From Candidatus Sulfopaludibacter sp. SbA3 (GTDB lineage Bacteria; Acidobacteriota; Terriglobia; Bryobacterales; Bryobacteraceae), in the NCBI GenBank assembly GCA_945890485.1, contig CAMDCN010000008.1, forward strand, positions 124,001 to 188,000: DNA of 64,000 nucleotides. Direction: 5' to 3'. The notes under the pieces were generated by a model, which saw only the letters and a list, made by a program, of their open reading frames with translations, did no database searches and was not told the DNA's origin. Positions 52,848 through 63,497 of this stretch are shown one piece after another (position 1 is the first letter of the stretch; every line of letters begins with the position of its first letter). A program made the translations under genes and the position numbers.

Positions 52848-54518
52848 ATGCGCCAACTCCTCGCGCTGTCCCTCGCGGTAGTTACTCTACTCGCTCCGCT
52901 CGAAGCTGCTGTTCCCGTTCGCGCCCGCAAGGCAATGGTGGTCTCTCGGGAGGCCCATGCCACGGACGCCGGTGTTTCTATTCTGCAAGCGGGCGGCAAC
53001 GCCGTCGACGCGGCAATCGCTGTCGGGCTGGCGCTGGCCGTGACGCATCCCTCGGCCGGAAATATCGGCGGCGGCGGCTTCATGCTGGTCCGATTCGCCG
53101 ATGGGCGCAGTACGTTTATCGACTTCCGGGAGCGTGCGCCGGAAAAGGCCACGCGGGATATGTACCTCGATACGGACGGCAATCCCACTCGCGACTCGCT
53201 TCTTGGCTGGCGGGCCGCCGGGATCCCCGGTACAGTGCGTGGCTTTGAACTGGCCCACAAAAAGTATGGCAAAGCGAAATGGGCCGACCTTGTCGCTCCC
53301 GCCGTCCAGCTGGCTAAGCGAGGCTTCCCGGTCAGCTACGGCCTGGCGAACACACTCAAAAACTCGAAGAACCTGCCGCAGTTCGCTGACTCGAAGCGGA
53401 TCTTCCAGCGCGACGGCAACTTTTATGAACCGGGTGACCGGTTGGTTCAGCCTGAGCTGGGGGCAGTTCTTGAGCGGATTCAGAAGGCAGGGCCGAAGGA
53501 TTTCTATGAAGGCCAAACCGCCCGCAAGATGGTGGCGGCGATGGAGAAGATGGGCGGCCTGTTCACCCTCAACGACCTGAAGAACTACGCTGCCGTCGAG
53601 CGCGCACCGCTCTCTGGCAACTATCGCGGCTATGAGATTCTTACTGCCCCGCCGCCCAGCTCCGGCGGCATCGGCATTCTGCAAATGCTGGGAGTGCTCG
53701 AGAAAACGAACTACGCCTCTTTCGGCGCGGGCTCGGCGCAGGCGATCCATTACACGGCGGAGGCGATGCGTCGCTATTATGCCGATCGATCGGAGCATTT
53801 GGGCGACCCGGACTTCTTTCGGGTACCTACAAAAAAGCTCCTCGATCCCCGGTATCTCACCAAATTGCGGGACTCGATCGATCCCAACGCGGCTACGAGC
53901 TCCGATCAGATCAAGCCGGGGAACTTAGCTCCTTATGAGTCCACCGAAACGACTCACTACTCCATTGTGGACGCGGCCGGAAACGCTGTCGCCGTGACCT
54001 ACACCCTGAACGGCGGCTACGGCTCCGGGGCCACCGTGCCCGGCCTGGGCTTCCTGCTGAACAACGAGATGGACGACTTTTCGGTCAAACCCGGCGCCCC
54101 GAATATGTATGGCGCCATTGGCGGCGAAGCGAACGCTATCCAGCCGGGCAAGCGTCCGCTCAGTTCCATGAGCCCCAGCATCGTGCTGAAGGACGGCAAA
54201 TTGGCATTGGTAGTCGGCACTCCTGGCGGCACTCGGATTCTGACGAGTGTTATGCAGGTCATCCAGAACGTCATCGACTTCCAGATGTCGATCCAAAACG
54301 CCGTCAACTTCCCTCGTTTCCACCATCAGTGGCGGCCCGATAAGCTCTATGTGGAGCCCGGCTTTTCGCCGGACACTCGGCGCCTGCTCGAACAAAAGGG
54401 CCACTCTCTCGAAACCGCGGCCAACATCTGCGAGATTTCCGCTATTCAGGTGGAGCCCAGCGGCTGGCTTGCCGGTGCAGCGGACCCACGCGTGGAAGGC
54501 AAGGCCGCCGGATATTAA
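52848..54518 (+). CDS. ggt: Gamma-glutamyltransferase
   Basis: 556 residues. A signal peptide, then the large subunit, with autocleavage at TTHYSIVDAAGNAVA; the nucleophile is T368. GAPPSSGGI-like PPPSSGGIGILQML and GSMSPSI-type segments support it. A periplasmic enzyme that hydrolyses gamma-glutamyl compounds such as glutathione. Confidence 0.95.
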   Translation: MRQLLALSLAVVTLLAPLEAAVPVRARKAMVVSREAHATDAGVSILQAGGNAVDAAIAVGLALAVTHPSAGNIGGGGFMLVRFADGRSTFIDFRERAPEKATRDMYLDTDGNPTRDSLLGWRAAGIPGTVRGFELAHKKYGKAKWADLVAPAVQLAKRGFPVSYGLANTLKNSKNLPQFADSKRIFQRDGNFYEPGDRLVQPELGAVLERIQKAGPKDFYEGQTARKMVAAMEKMGGLFTLNDLKNYAAVERAPLSGNYRGYEILTAPPPSSGGIGILQMLGVLEKTNYASFGAGSAQAIHYTAEAMRRYYADRSEHLGDPDFFRVPTKKLLDPRYLTKLRDSIDPNAATSSDQIKPGNLAPYESTETTHYSIVDAAGNAVAVTYTLNGGYGSGATVPGLGFLLNNEMDDFSVKPGAPNMYGAIGGEANAIQPGKRPLSSMSPSIVLKDGKLALVVGTPGGTRILTSVMQVIQNVIDFQMSIQNAVNFPRFHHQWRPDKLYVEPGFSPDTRRLLEQKGHSLETAANICEISAIQVEPSGWLAGAADPRVEGKAAGY

Positions 54519-54522
54519 TCAA

Positions 54523-55353
54523 ATGAATCACGCCGTCTCCACTCACTTCTTCGTCAACCACCGGTTGAATAACGTCTGGCTCGATAAGATCTATGAAGCT
54601 GGAATCCCCGCAGTGGAAATCTTCTGCGCCAAGCAGCACCTCGATTGGCATAACAAGGCGCAGATCAACGAATTGGCGCACTGGTTCTCCGATGCGCCGC
54701 TGAAGCTGCACTCGCTGCATTCTCCCATGTTCAATGATGAGGTCTGGGGCCGAACGGGCCCCACGTCGATCATCAATATCGCGGATCTCAATAAGCCGCG
54801 CCGCATCGCCGCGGTCGATGAAATCAAGCGGGCGTTGGAGATTGCGGACCGTATCCCTTGCCGCTATCTCGTCCAGCATCTTGGTGCTCCCGTTGATGAA
54901 TTCGACGAAGCCAAGCTCGAAGTCGCCTTCAGCTCGCTTGAGGAGATCAGCCTGTTCGCCCGGCACCGCGGCGTCGAAGTGCTGCTCGAAAACATCCCCA
55001 ATGGCCTCAGTTCGGCGGAGAAGCTCAACTACTTCCTCGGCATTACCCACCTCAACCTCGGCTACTGCCTCGACGTTGGCCATGCCAATCTCATGGATGG
55101 AGTTGCTCCAACGTTTGAGCTGATGAAGGGCCGGATTAAGTCCACGCACGTCCATGACAATAACGGGAAGGACGATAAGCACCTATTTCCGACTTTGGCG
55201 GAAGGTGGCACGGTGAACTGGTCTGAGACCATGGGTTTGCTTCGCTCCCGCGAGCATCAGTATCCGCTGCTGCTCGAACTCAAAGAGAGCCCGGACTTCC
55301 TGCAACCGCTCGAAGCCATTCAACGGATTTTTGAAAACCTGGAGAAATTGTAA
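54523..55353 (+). CDS. Sugar phosphate isomerase/epimerase family protein (AP endonuclease 2 fold)
   Basis: 276 residues from ATG 54523. TIM-barrel with metal-binding segments: LLENIPNG, GYCLDVGHANLMDG, KSTHVHDNNGKDDKHL and a final LLELKES glutamate. Probably isomerises a sugar or inositol derivative. It abuts asnS directly. Confidence 0.85.
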   Translation: MNHAVSTHFFVNHRLNNVWLDKIYEAGIPAVEIFCAKQHLDWHNKAQINELAHWFSDAPLKLHSLHSPMFNDEVWGRTGPTSIINIADLNKPRRIAAVDEIKRALEIADRIPCRYLVQHLGAPVDEFDEAKLEVAFSSLEEISLFARHRGVEVLLENIPNGLSSAEKLNYFLGITHLNLGYCLDVGHANLMDGVAPTFELMKGRIKSTHVHDNNGKDDKHLFPTLAEGGTVNWSETMGLLRSREHQYPLLLELKESPDFLQPLEAIQRIFENLEKL

Positions 55354-56664
55354 ATGTCCCTCGCTCACGTCCGGATCGCGGACATCGCGCAGCACGACGG
55401 TCAAACCGTGACCCTCGCTGGCTGGCTTTATAATCTACGCAAAAGCGGCAAAATCTGCTTTCCGATACTGCGGGATGGCTCCGGTATTATTCAGTGCGTC
55501 GCGGTGAAGGCCAATCTGCCGGAAGGGACGTTTGAGGCGCTGAAGAATCTGACGCAGGAATCTTCGGTCAAGATTACAGGTAAAGTCCGCGCGGAACAAC
55601 GCGCCACCGGCGGTTTCGAACTGGACGTCGAGTCCTGCGAGATCATTCAACGCGTCCCTGAGGACGTGCCCTATCCCATCACTCCCAAGGACCACGGCAT
55701 CGACTTCCTGATGGACCATCGGCATCTCTGGCTTCGCTCGCGCCGCCAGTTCGCCATCGGCAAGGTGCGTCACGAGGTCATCAAGGCGACGCGGGATTAC
55801 TTCGATTCGAACGGCTTCACGCTCGTCGACTGCCCGATTTTCACGCCCGCGGCCTGCGAAGGGACGACGACTCTTTTTGAGGTCGACTACTTCGAAGATG
55901 AGAAGGTGTATCTCACTCAGTCCGGCCAGCTTTACAACGAAGCGAATGCCATGGCGTTTGGGAATGTCTATTGCTTTGGTCCCACCTTCCGGGCGGAGAA
56001 GTCGAAGACGCGCCGTCACCTTACCGAGTTCTGGATGGTGGAGCCCGAGATGGCTTATGCCACGCTCGAAGATGTCAAGACGCTCGCCGAAGGGCTCGTC
56101 TGCTTCATCGCGCAGCGGGTGCTGGCGAACCGGCGCACGGAACTTGCGATCCTTGAACGCGATGTTACGAAGCTGGAAGCGATCACGGGCCCCTTCCCAC
56201 GTATCACCTACGATGAGGCCGTGACGATCCTCCAGCGCAAGGGCAGCGAAATCCAATGGGGTAGCGATTTTGGCGGTACCGATGAGACCCTGCTGGCGGA
56301 GGAGTTCGATAAGCCGGTGCTGGTTGAAAAGTATCCCGCGCAGGTAAAGGCCTTCTACTTCCAGCCGGATTCGGAACGGCCGGAACTCGCGCTGGGCGTC
56401 GATATGTTGGCCCCGGAAGGCTACGGCGAGATCATCGGCGGCGGCCAGCGCATTCACGATTACGACCTGCTGTTGAAACGCATCGAGGACCATCATCTGC
56501 CCAAGGAGGCCTTCGATTGGTACCTCGATCTTCGCCGCTATGGCAGCGTGCCGCATGCCGGCTTCGGCATGGGCATTGAACGCTGCGTGGCTTGGATGTG
56601 CGGCCTCGAGCACATTCGGGAAACGATTGCCTACCCCCGCATGCTCTATCGGACGAGGCCTTAG
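55354..56664 (+). CDS. asnS: Asparaginyl-tRNA synthetase
   Basis: 436 residues, class IIb. The OB anticodon domain is followed by motif 2 ([27 protein letters not shown]) and motif 3 ([28 protein letters not shown]). Its presence implies direct charging of tRNA-Asn, so AspRS need not misacylate. Confidence 0.97.
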   Translation: MSLAHVRIADIAQHDGQTVTLAGWLYNLRKSGKICFPILRDGSGIIQCVAVKANLPEGTFEALKNLTQESSVKITGKVRAEQRATGGFELDVESCEIIQRVPEDVPYPITPKDHGIDFLMDHRHLWLRSRRQFAIGKVRHEVIKATRDYFDSNGFTLVDCPIFTPAACEGTTTLFEVDYFEDEKVYLTQSGQLYNEANAMAFGNVYCFGPTFRAEKSKTRRHLTEFWMVEPEMAYATLEDVKTLAEGLVCFIAQRVLANRRTELAILERDVTKLEAITGPFPRITYDEAVTILQRKGSEIQWGSDFGGTDETLLAEEFDKPVLVEKYPAQVKAFYFQPDSERPELALGVDMLAPEGYGEIIGGGQRIHDYDLLLKRIEDHHLPKEAFDWYLDLRRYGSVPHAGFGMGIERCVAWMCGLEHIRETIAYPRMLYRTRP

Positions 56665-57581
56665 TGCATTCGAAATCCACCATCGCGATCATTGGCGCGC
56701 CAATGGACTTGGGCGCCGGCCGCCGGGGTGTCGACATGGGCCCGTCGGCGATCCGCGTGGCAGGCCTTGGGAAGCGTCTTGCGGCTCTCGGCTACACGAT
56801 TGAAGATCGCGGCAACGTCGCGGTCGAACAGGCGGAAGCCATCCCGGCCGGGCCTACCAACTCCCACCATCTTCCGGAGATCGCGGCCTCCTGCGCCCGT
56901 ATAGCGGATCTGGTGGCGGCCGCGCTGGAGCAGGGAAAACTGCCGCTCATCCTGGGCGGCGATCATTCGATCTCTGCTGGTTCGGTGAGCGGCGTGGCCC
57001 AATATTACCAGCGACGAAACGAAGCCATTGGGATTATCTGGGTGGATGCGCACGCGGATATGAATACGCCGGCTACCACGCCCAGCGGCAATGTCCACGG
57101 CATGCCGCTGGCGTCATTGATCGGCGATGGCCCCTCCGAACTGGTCAACCTCTGCGGCTTCTCACCCAAGGTGGATCCTCGCAATGTTGCGCTCATCGGC
57201 CTGCGCGATGTCGATACGCTCGAAGCCCGGCATGTGAAAGAGTCCGGCGTCCGGACCTTCACCATGCGCGACATCGACGAACGCGGCATGCCCGCGGTGA
57301 TGCAGGAAGCCATTGCTCTCGCTAGCGCTGGAACCGCGGGCATTCATCTTAGCTTCGATATGGATTCGATTGACCCTGACGAAGCTCCCGGCGTCGGGAC
57401 GCCTGTGCGCGGCGGGCTTAGTTATCGCGAGACTCATCTGGCCATGGAGATCCTTGCCGACTCCGGCCAACTTGTCAGCCTCGAAGTCGTCGAGGTAAAT
57501 CCCGTGCTGGACGTGGCTAACCGAACGGCCGACTTGGCCGTCGAAGTAGTGACTTCGGCCTTAGGAAAGAAAATTCTGTGA
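56664..57581 (+). CDS. rocF: Arginase
   Basis: 305 residues from GTG 56664, overlapping the asnS stop by one base. All binuclear manganese motifs are present: LGGDHSIS, WVDAHADMNTP, and SFDMDSIDPDEAPGVGTPV. Converts arginine to ornithine and urea. A longer frame with an earlier ATG lies inside asnS. Confidence 0.95.
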   Translation: MHSKSTIAIIGAPMDLGAGRRGVDMGPSAIRVAGLGKRLAALGYTIEDRGNVAVEQAEAIPAGPTNSHHLPEIAASCARIADLVAAALEQGKLPLILGGDHSISAGSVSGVAQYYQRRNEAIGIIWVDAHADMNTPATTPSGNVHGMPLASLIGDGPSELVNLCGFSPKVDPRNVALIGLRDVDTLEARHVKESGVRTFTMRDIDERGMPAVMQEAIALASAGTAGIHLSFDMDSIDPDEAPGVGTPVRGGLSYRETHLAMEILADSGQLVSLEVVEVNPVLDVANRTADLAVEVVTSALGKKIL

Positions 57582-58558
57582 AAATGCGTGTTGCAGTTCT
57601 TCAAGGCGGTCGCAGCGGCGAGCATGATATTTCGCTTCGCTCCGCCAAATCCGTCTCCGCGGCTCTTGAGGCCAATGGCTACGAGGTCGTGCCGTACCGG
57701 ATCTCGCTCGAAGGCAAATGGAGTCCGGCCCCGCTGTTGCCGGAACCCGGTGCGAACCCGGGGATCGACGTCGTTTTCCCTGTCCTCCACGGCACATTTG
57801 GCGAGGACGGAACCGTGCAGGGCCTGCTGGAACTGGCTGATCTACCCTATGTCGGTCCTGGCGTGATGGCTTCGTCCTTGGCTATGGATAAGGAGCTGCT
57901 GAAGCGCGTCTGCGCGGAACGCGGATTGCCGGTGACGGAGTACCTGACGCAGTATCGTGGCGCGTTGGACCCCTACGCTGTCGAAGCCGTGTTTGCATAC
58001 CCTGTATTCGTCAAGCCGGCCAATCTTGGCAGTTCCGTCGGCATCTCGAAGGCGCATAACCATCCGGAATTGGTGGCGGCCCTCGATTTCGCCGCACGCT
58101 ACGACTGGAAGATTCTGATCGAACGAACCATCGTCGGCCGCGAACTGGAGTGCGCGGTTCTGGGGAATTACGATAGCGCCCGGGCTTCGGCGCCGTGCGA
58201 GATTCTGCCCTCCCGCGAGTTTTATGACTACGAGGACAAGTACCTGCTCGACGCGGCGAAGACGGAACTCCCCGCCGATCTCGATCCTGTCACCACCGCC
58301 GAACTCCAACGCCTTGCTGTCGAGGCCTATCTTGCTTGCAACTGCGAAGGGATGAGCCGCGTCGATTTTCTGATGGAAGCCTCCACCGGCCGACTCTACC
58401 TTAACGAGATCAACACGATTCCCGGCTTCACGTCGATCAGCATGTATCCGAAGATGTGGGAGCACAGCGGCGTGCCTCTCAATGCCCTGGTCGAAGAGCT
58501 CATTCAACTCGCGCTCGCCCGCCATGAGCGCAAAAAGGCAACGCAGTTCACCCGATGA
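57578..58558 (+). CDS. ddl: D-alanine-D-alanine ligase
   Basis: 326 residues from GTG 57578 (GTGA overlap with arginase). ATP-grasp enzyme: LQGGRSGEHDISLRSA, PVLHGTFGEDGTVQGLLEL, FVKPANLGSSVGISKA and LNEINTIPGFTSISMYPKMWE are diagnostic. Makes the peptidoglycan dipeptide. Confidence 0.97.
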   Translation: MKMRVAVLQGGRSGEHDISLRSAKSVSAALEANGYEVVPYRISLEGKWSPAPLLPEPGANPGIDVVFPVLHGTFGEDGTVQGLLELADLPYVGPGVMASSLAMDKELLKRVCAERGLPVTEYLTQYRGALDPYAVEAVFAYPVFVKPANLGSSVGISKAHNHPELVAALDFAARYDWKILIERTIVGRELECAVLGNYDSARASAPCEILPSREFYDYEDKYLLDAAKTELPADLDPVTTAELQRLAVEAYLACNCEGMSRVDFLMEASTGRLYLNEINTIPGFTSISMYPKMWEHSGVPLNALVEELIQLALARHERKKATQFTR

Positions 58559-60012
58559 AGTCTCGCTGCATTCTGGCCCTGTTCGCCACGAGCCTCCTGC
58601 CGGCCCAAGAGCCGGATGAATTGGCGTCCACAGTCAAGAAGATCCTGGATGTCTACGCGATCGCCCGCGAAAACCACGCTGATCCCACTGATTCGACCAA
58701 GCTCTTTTACGAAGGCATTATTCCTGGGCTGCTGCGAAAGCTGGATCCGCATTCGGTCTTTCTCGATCCGGGCCAGTTTGACCAGCTCAAGCGAATGCAG
58801 CGCAGCGAGTCGAAGGGCTTCGGCAGCGTGGTCAGTATCCTTCCGGGCCGCGTTCAGGTGCTTCAGGCGATTGCCGGCGCACCGCTAGCGAAAGCCGGTA
58901 TCTCGGCCGGGGACGAAATCCTGGCGATCAACAACATCGCTCTCGGGCCACTGACGACGGAGCAGTTGACGCAGGTTCTGAGCCAGGCTCGTCAGGCCCC
59001 GGCGGTCGTGCATGTTCGCAAGCCCGGCAATGCCCGGCCGATTCAGTTCACGTTGATCCCGGAGGAGATGCAGTCGAGCTCCGTTGAGCGGGCGTTCCTC
59101 CTCAAGCCCGGCTACGGCTACCTCCGCGTTACGAGCTTCGACGATAAGACGGCGAAGGACATTCAGGCGGGCATTGAGAAGATTGGCGGCCATAGCCTGC
59201 AGGGTCTCGTGCTCGACCTGCGCAATAACCCTGGTGGCGTGGTCGCCAGCGCGATCGATACGGCCTCGCTCTTTCTGCAACCCGGGCAGATCATCCTCAG
59301 CGCCAAAGGCCGCCGGATGAATGGGGAGGAGAAGGTACCCGCGACTGCCGCGCCATACAAGTTTCGGCTTGCCGTACTCGTCAACGCCAAAAGCGCCAGC
59401 GCTTCGGAGATTGTAGCCGGGGCCCTGCAGGATCATGACCGCGCGACGATCCTTGGTGAGCCGACGTTTGGCAAAGGCCTTGTGCAGAACGTGTTGCCGA
59501 TCTCGCAATCGACGGGCCTTGCGCTCACGATGGCGTTCTACTATACGCCCAGCGGCCGTAGCATCCAGAAGCCTCTGCTTGATATGCAACTCGAACATGT
59601 GACTGCCGCGCCCCGCCAGGAGTACAAGACTGACGCGGGGCGGGTGGTTCGGGGCGGCGGCGGTATCGACCCCGACCAGAACGTGGTTCCACCGCCCTAT
59701 AAGCGTCTCGAAATGGTGCTTGATGCGACTGGCGCTTATGCTGCGTTCGGCACTGAATATCTTCGCTCCGAACGCCCGGCCATTGCTCCCGGATGGCAGC
59801 TTCCGAAACCGCTGCTGGACCGCTTTCGCTCGTGGCTCAGCCAGAATAAGATTCAGCCGGGCATTTCCGAATGGTTTGCCAGCGCTGAATGGATTGAGTA
59901 TCGCCTACGCCAGGAGATTATCAATCTCAGCCTGGGGGTGGAGGAAGGCGACAAGGTGGAGGCGGAACGTGAGCCCTGGATCGTTGCCGCTCTCGGTAGC
60001 ATCGAACAGTAG
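58555..60012 (+). CDS. Exported S41 carboxyl-terminal processing protease
   Basis: 485 residues with signal MKSRCILALFATSLLPAQ, a PDZ domain (about 85-160) and the S41 core: VLDLRNNPGGVV, NAKSASASEIVAGALQDH (catalytic Ser), GEPTFGKGLVQ (catalytic Lys). Its long C-terminal region after ~370 has no known domain. ATGA overlap with ddl. Confidence 0.94.
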   Translation: MKSRCILALFATSLLPAQEPDELASTVKKILDVYAIARENHADPTDSTKLFYEGIIPGLLRKLDPHSVFLDPGQFDQLKRMQRSESKGFGSVVSILPGRVQVLQAIAGAPLAKAGISAGDEILAINNIALGPLTTEQLTQVLSQARQAPAVVHVRKPGNARPIQFTLIPEEMQSSSVERAFLLKPGYGYLRVTSFDDKTAKDIQAGIEKIGGHSLQGLVLDLRNNPGGVVASAIDTASLFLQPGQIILSAKGRRMNGEEKVPATAAPYKFRLAVLVNAKSASASEIVAGALQDHDRATILGEPTFGKGLVQNVLPISQSTGLALTMAFYYTPSGRSIQKPLLDMQLEHVTAAPRQEYKTDAGRVVRGGGGIDPDQNVVPPPYKRLEMVLDATGAYAAFGTEYLRSERPAIAPGWQLPKPLLDRFRSWLSQNKIQPGISEWFASAEWIEYRLRQEIINLSLGVEEGDKVEAEREPWIVAALGSIEQ

Positions 60013-61049
60013 TGAGTACTTCTCTCTTCTCCCCTCTCGTCCTCCGCGATATTACCTTTCCTAATCGCATCTTCGTATCGCCGATGTGCCAATATTCGGC
60101 GACAGACGGCGTCCCCAACGATTGGCACTTGGTTCATTTAGGCGCCCGGTCTCTTGGTGTCGGCGCCGTCATCGCCGAAGCTACCGCTGTCAGCCCGGAA
60201 GGCCGCATCACTCCCGGCTGCACCGGTATCTGGTCCGACGCTCATATCGCGCCTTGGGCGCGGATCGCGGAGTTCATCCGCTCTCAGGGCGCCGTTCCTG
60301 GCATTCAGATCGCCCATGCCGGCCGCAAAGCTTCCACCTCCGCTCCCTGGCTTGGTGACAAGTCGCTGGCCGAAGGGGCGTGGACTACGGTTGCCCCCAG
60401 CGCGATTCCGTTCGATGAAGGCTACTCGACGCCGCACGAATTGACGATCGAGGAGATCGCCGGTCTCGTCGATTCCTATGCCGCTGCCACGCGCCGAGTG
60501 AAGGCTGCTGGCTTTGGCCTCGTTGAAATCCACGCGGCACACGGCTATCTGCTCAACTCCTTTCTCTCGCCATTGACGAACCGCCGGACGGACCGCTACG
60601 CCGATGGCCGCGTTCTGCTTCTCGAAGTCATTGCCGCCGTTCGTTCGGAATGGTCTGGCCCGTTGTTCCTCCGCGTCTCGGCCACCGACTGGGTGGAGGG
60701 CGGCTGGACGATTGAGGATACTGTTGCGCTCGCAAAGCTGGTGAAAGAGCACGGGATCGATCTGCTCGATTGCTCCTCCGGCGGGAACAGCCCGCTGCAG
60801 AAGATCGTTGTCGGCTCCGGCTATCAAGTCGCTTTCGCGGACCGGGTCCGCCGCGAATCTGGCCTCGCCACGGGCGCAGTGGGTATGATCACGTCTCCCG
60901 AACAGGCCGAAACGATTATCCGCACCGGCCAAGCCGATGTCGTCCTGCTCGCTCGCGAACTGCTGCGCCATCCCACGTGGGCGCTTCATGCGGCAAAGGC
61001 ACTCCGCGCTACGCCGCGCACGCCGAATCAGTATTTGCGCGCGTTCTGA
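60012..61049 (+). CDS. Old Yellow Enzyme-like NADH:flavin oxidoreductase (YqjM type)
   Basis: 345 residues from GTG 60012. FMN-binding barrel: SPMCQYSATDGVPNDWHLVHLGARSLGV, GIQIAHAGRKAS, HAAHGYLLNSFLSPLTNRRTDRYAD (catalytic region). Reduces activated C=C bonds. The end overlaps the convergent symporter gene by 22 bases. Confidence 0.93.
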   Translation: MSTSLFSPLVLRDITFPNRIFVSPMCQYSATDGVPNDWHLVHLGARSLGVGAVIAEATAVSPEGRITPGCTGIWSDAHIAPWARIAEFIRSQGAVPGIQIAHAGRKASTSAPWLGDKSLAEGAWTTVAPSAIPFDEGYSTPHELTIEEIAGLVDSYAAATRRVKAAGFGLVEIHAAHGYLLNSFLSPLTNRRTDRYADGRVLLLEVIAAVRSEWSGPLFLRVSATDWVEGGWTIEDTVALAKLVKEHGIDLLDCSSGGNSPLQKIVVGSGYQVAFADRVRRESGLATGAVGMITSPEQAETIIRTGQADVVLLARELLRHPTWALHAAKALRATPRTPNQYLRAF

Positions 61050-62176
61050 ACATTCCCCAGTATCGCGGTGGCCGCGCAATTGCCAAGAACGTTGACGCCG
61101 GTTCGAATCATATCGATCACGGCGTCAACGCCCAATAACATTGCGAGCCCTTCGAGGGGCAACCCGAACCCGGCGAATAAACTCGACAGGATGACGAAGT
61201 TCGCCCGAGGAATGCCGGCCACGCCCTTGCTCGTCAGCTTCAGCGTGGCCAGGATCATCACCTGCTGGCCGAAGCTCAGTTCGATGCCTGCTGCTTGCGC
61301 CACAAACAGCGTCGCCATCGCCAAATGAATTGTGCTGCCGCAGAGGTTGAAGCTCAGCCCCAACGGCAACGCCAGACTCACGACTTCCCGCCGCACCCCA
61401 AAACCTTCCATCGCCTCCATCGCTTTCGGCAGCGCTGCGGCGCTGGACGTCGTCCCCAGAGCGATCAGAAACGGCTCCCGCACTGCTACGGCAAACTTTC
61501 CTAACGGCACCCGCGCCCACCAAAGACCCAGCGCAATCACCCCCACGAACAGCCCCTGTGCCGCCCAAGCCACCAGCGCGAAGTAGGAGAGCCCTTGGAT
61601 GACTGAAAAGCCGCCCGCTCCCACCGTGGCCGCCATCGATGCAGCCACGCCCGCCGGCGCCAACAGCATGACGTACCGGATGTACTCGTAGGAAACCGCC
61701 GCGACCGACTCCGCGAACCGCACGAAGCGCTCCTGCCCTTGTGCCGCCACCCCCACCATCACGCTGAAGATCACAATCTGCAGCACGTTTCCCTTAGCCA
61801 TTGCGTCGAAGATGCTCGACGGGACCAGGTTGACGAGCACCTGGCCGAATCCAACCGGTGCTGCCGCCGCCACCGGCTCGGCCCGCAGCGTTACCCCCGC
61901 GCCCGGCTCAAGCCACCACACCATACCCCAGCCCAGGAGCAGTGCGATGGACGTCGCAATCTCGAACAACACCACGGCCCCGCCCCCCAGCCGGCCAATT
62001 CCCGATCCCCGCGCGCACCCCGCCACCAGGGAGCCGAAGAGCACGGGCGCAATCACCGATTGGATCAGTTTCAGGAACGTGCGGCCCACCGGGGCGAGGC
62101 TCTGTCCGAACTCCGGCCAGGCCAGTCCCACCGCCGCGCCCACCGCCATACTGAGCAGAAGATAGGCGCTAAGCAA
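61028..62176 (-). CDS. Dicarboxylate/amino acid:cation symporter (DAACS)
   Basis: 382 residues from TTG 62176. Features FLKLIQSVIAPVLFGSLVAG, the serine-rich reentrant hairpin (ALGTTSSAAALPKAM) and GTLNLCGSTIHLAMAT-like LCGSTIHLAMATLFVAQA. Imports glutamate, aspartate or C4-dicarboxylates. The start overlaps the small gene upstream by eight bases. Confidence 0.9.
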   Translation of the reverse strand: MLSAYLLLSMAVGAAVGLAWPEFGQSLAPVGRTFLKLIQSVIAPVLFGSLVAGCARGSGIGRLGGGAVVLFEIATSIALLLGWGMVWWLEPGAGVTLRAEPVAAAAPVGFGQVLVNLVPSSIFDAMAKGNVLQIVIFSVMVGVAAQGQERFVRFAESVAAVSYEYIRYVMLLAPAGVAASMAATVGAGGFSVIQGLSYFALVAWAAQGLFVGVIALGLWWARVPLGKFAVAVREPFLIALGTTSSAAALPKAMEAMEGFGVRREVVSLALPLGLSFNLCGSTIHLAMATLFVAQAAGIELSFGQQVMILATLKLTSKGVAGIPRANFVILSSLFAGFGLPLEGLAMLLGVDAVIDMIRTGVNVLGNCAATAILGNVQNARKY

Positions 62177-62363
62177 TCTTCCTGACCAGGCGCGCGGGGA
62201 GACTGAAGAGCGACCAGATCAACTCCAGTACACCCGACACAGCCACGCCAACCAGGCGGAACGGCAGCAGAACCAGCCAAATCACCGGGTAGAGCAACAG
62301 CGCCAGGATGGCCAGCGGCCAGCACAGGAACAGCAGGATGCACCACAGCAGGAATTTGAACAT
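62169..62363 (-). CDS. Small hydrophobic membrane protein
   Basis: 64 residues with two membrane segments (LLWCILLFLCWPLAILALLLYPVIWLVLLPF and VGVAVSGVLELIWSLFSLPA). It directly precedes and overlaps the symporter gene. No family recognised. The length and overlap make it a plausible real gene. Confidence 0.65.
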   Translation of the reverse strand: MFKFLLWCILLFLCWPLAILALLLYPVIWLVLLPFRLVGVAVSGVLELIWSLFSLPARLVRKIA

Positions 62364-62429
62364 GAAAATACCCCCCTCGCTTGGAAGTACGCAGTTTACC
62401 AGTCTGAAGTTCGGCTAAACTCGAAAGCT

Positions 62430-63497
62430 ATGCGGTGGTCCGTCATTTTTTTGTTGGCCGCAATGCTCCGCGCCGAAGAGTGGTCCGCGGACAAGGCGCG
62501 GCGGTTGGAGCAGGCGATTGAAGCTGAGCGGCAGCGGCAGCAGGTGGTTGGCCTGAGTGTCGCGATCGCGGAAGGCGGTCTGCTCCGTTTTGCGGATGGT
62601 TTTGGCAAGGCCGACCTGGAGCATGATATCTCTGCCACGCCGGATACCGTGTATCGTCTGGCCTCGATTTCGAAACCCATCACGGCCGTTGCCGCGCTGC
62701 AACTCCACGAACGGGGCAAGCTCAATCTAAACGCACCGGTTCAAAACTATGTCCCGAGTTTTCCCCAGAAACAATGGGGGGTTTCCGTCCGTGATCTCCT
62801 TGGCCACCTGGCCGGGGTGCGCCACTACCGGGGCGGGGAACTCGCCTCTACCGTCCATTACGGCAACGTCACGGAGCCGCTGCGGATTTTTGCCGAAGAC
62901 CCGCTGCTCCACCAGCCTCGCACGAAGTACCTCTACACCACATATGGGTACAACCTCATCGGCGCCGCCATTGAGGCTGTGGCGGGCGTGCCGTTTCTCC
63001 AATACGTCCGGGAGAATATTTTCAAGCCAGCCGGAATGGTTACGATTCGCGCTGACCACCAGGCCGAGATCATCCGCCACCGCTCCCGTGGCTACGCGAA
63101 GAGCAAAGAGGGCCGCATCATCAATACTGGCTTGGCGGATACGAGCAACAAGATTCCCGGCGGGGGACTGGCCGCCACCGTGTTTGATCTGATTGCTTTC
63201 GCCAATGCCTTCGACTCCGGCCTGCTGCTTAAGCGCCCGACGATGCGCATGATGACCCAGCGCCAGCGCCTGCTTGATCGCCAACTCACCGGTTACGGGC
63301 TTGGCTGGAATGTGATGCCGCTCGCGGGCCGGCCGGCCATTTCCCATAGTGGCTCCCAACAGGGGGCGCGGACGATTCTCGTGCTGTACCCCGAGTCGAA
63401 GCTGACGATCGTGGTTCTAGCGAACTCGGATCACGCGGTCGTGAACGACTTCGTTTCGGCCATCTTGAAAGCGCTCGAAACGCCCTCATCGGCGTGA
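62430..63497 (+). CDS. Exported serine hydrolase, beta-lactamase class C-like
   Basis: 355 residues with signal MRWSVIFLLAAMLRA. Motifs: SISKPITAV (SxxK), YTTYGYN (YxN), and HSGSQQG (replacing KTG). A penicillin-binding or esterase-like role; beta-lactamase activity not implied. The 3' end overlaps lipA by 67 bases on the other strand. Confidence 0.92.
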   Translation: MRWSVIFLLAAMLRAEEWSADKARRLEQAIEAERQRQQVVGLSVAIAEGGLLRFADGFGKADLEHDISATPDTVYRLASISKPITAVAALQLHERGKLNLNAPVQNYVPSFPQKQWGVSVRDLLGHLAGVRHYRGGELASTVHYGNVTEPLRIFAEDPLLHQPRTKYLYTTYGYNLIGAAIEAVAGVPFLQYVRENIFKPAGMVTIRADHQAEIIRHRSRGYAKSKEGRIINTGLADTSNKIPGGGLAATVFDLIAFANAFDSGLLLKRPTMRMMTQRQRLLDRQLTGYGLGWNVMPLAGRPAISHSGSQQGARTILVLYPESKLTIVVLANSDHAVVNDFVSAILKALETPSSA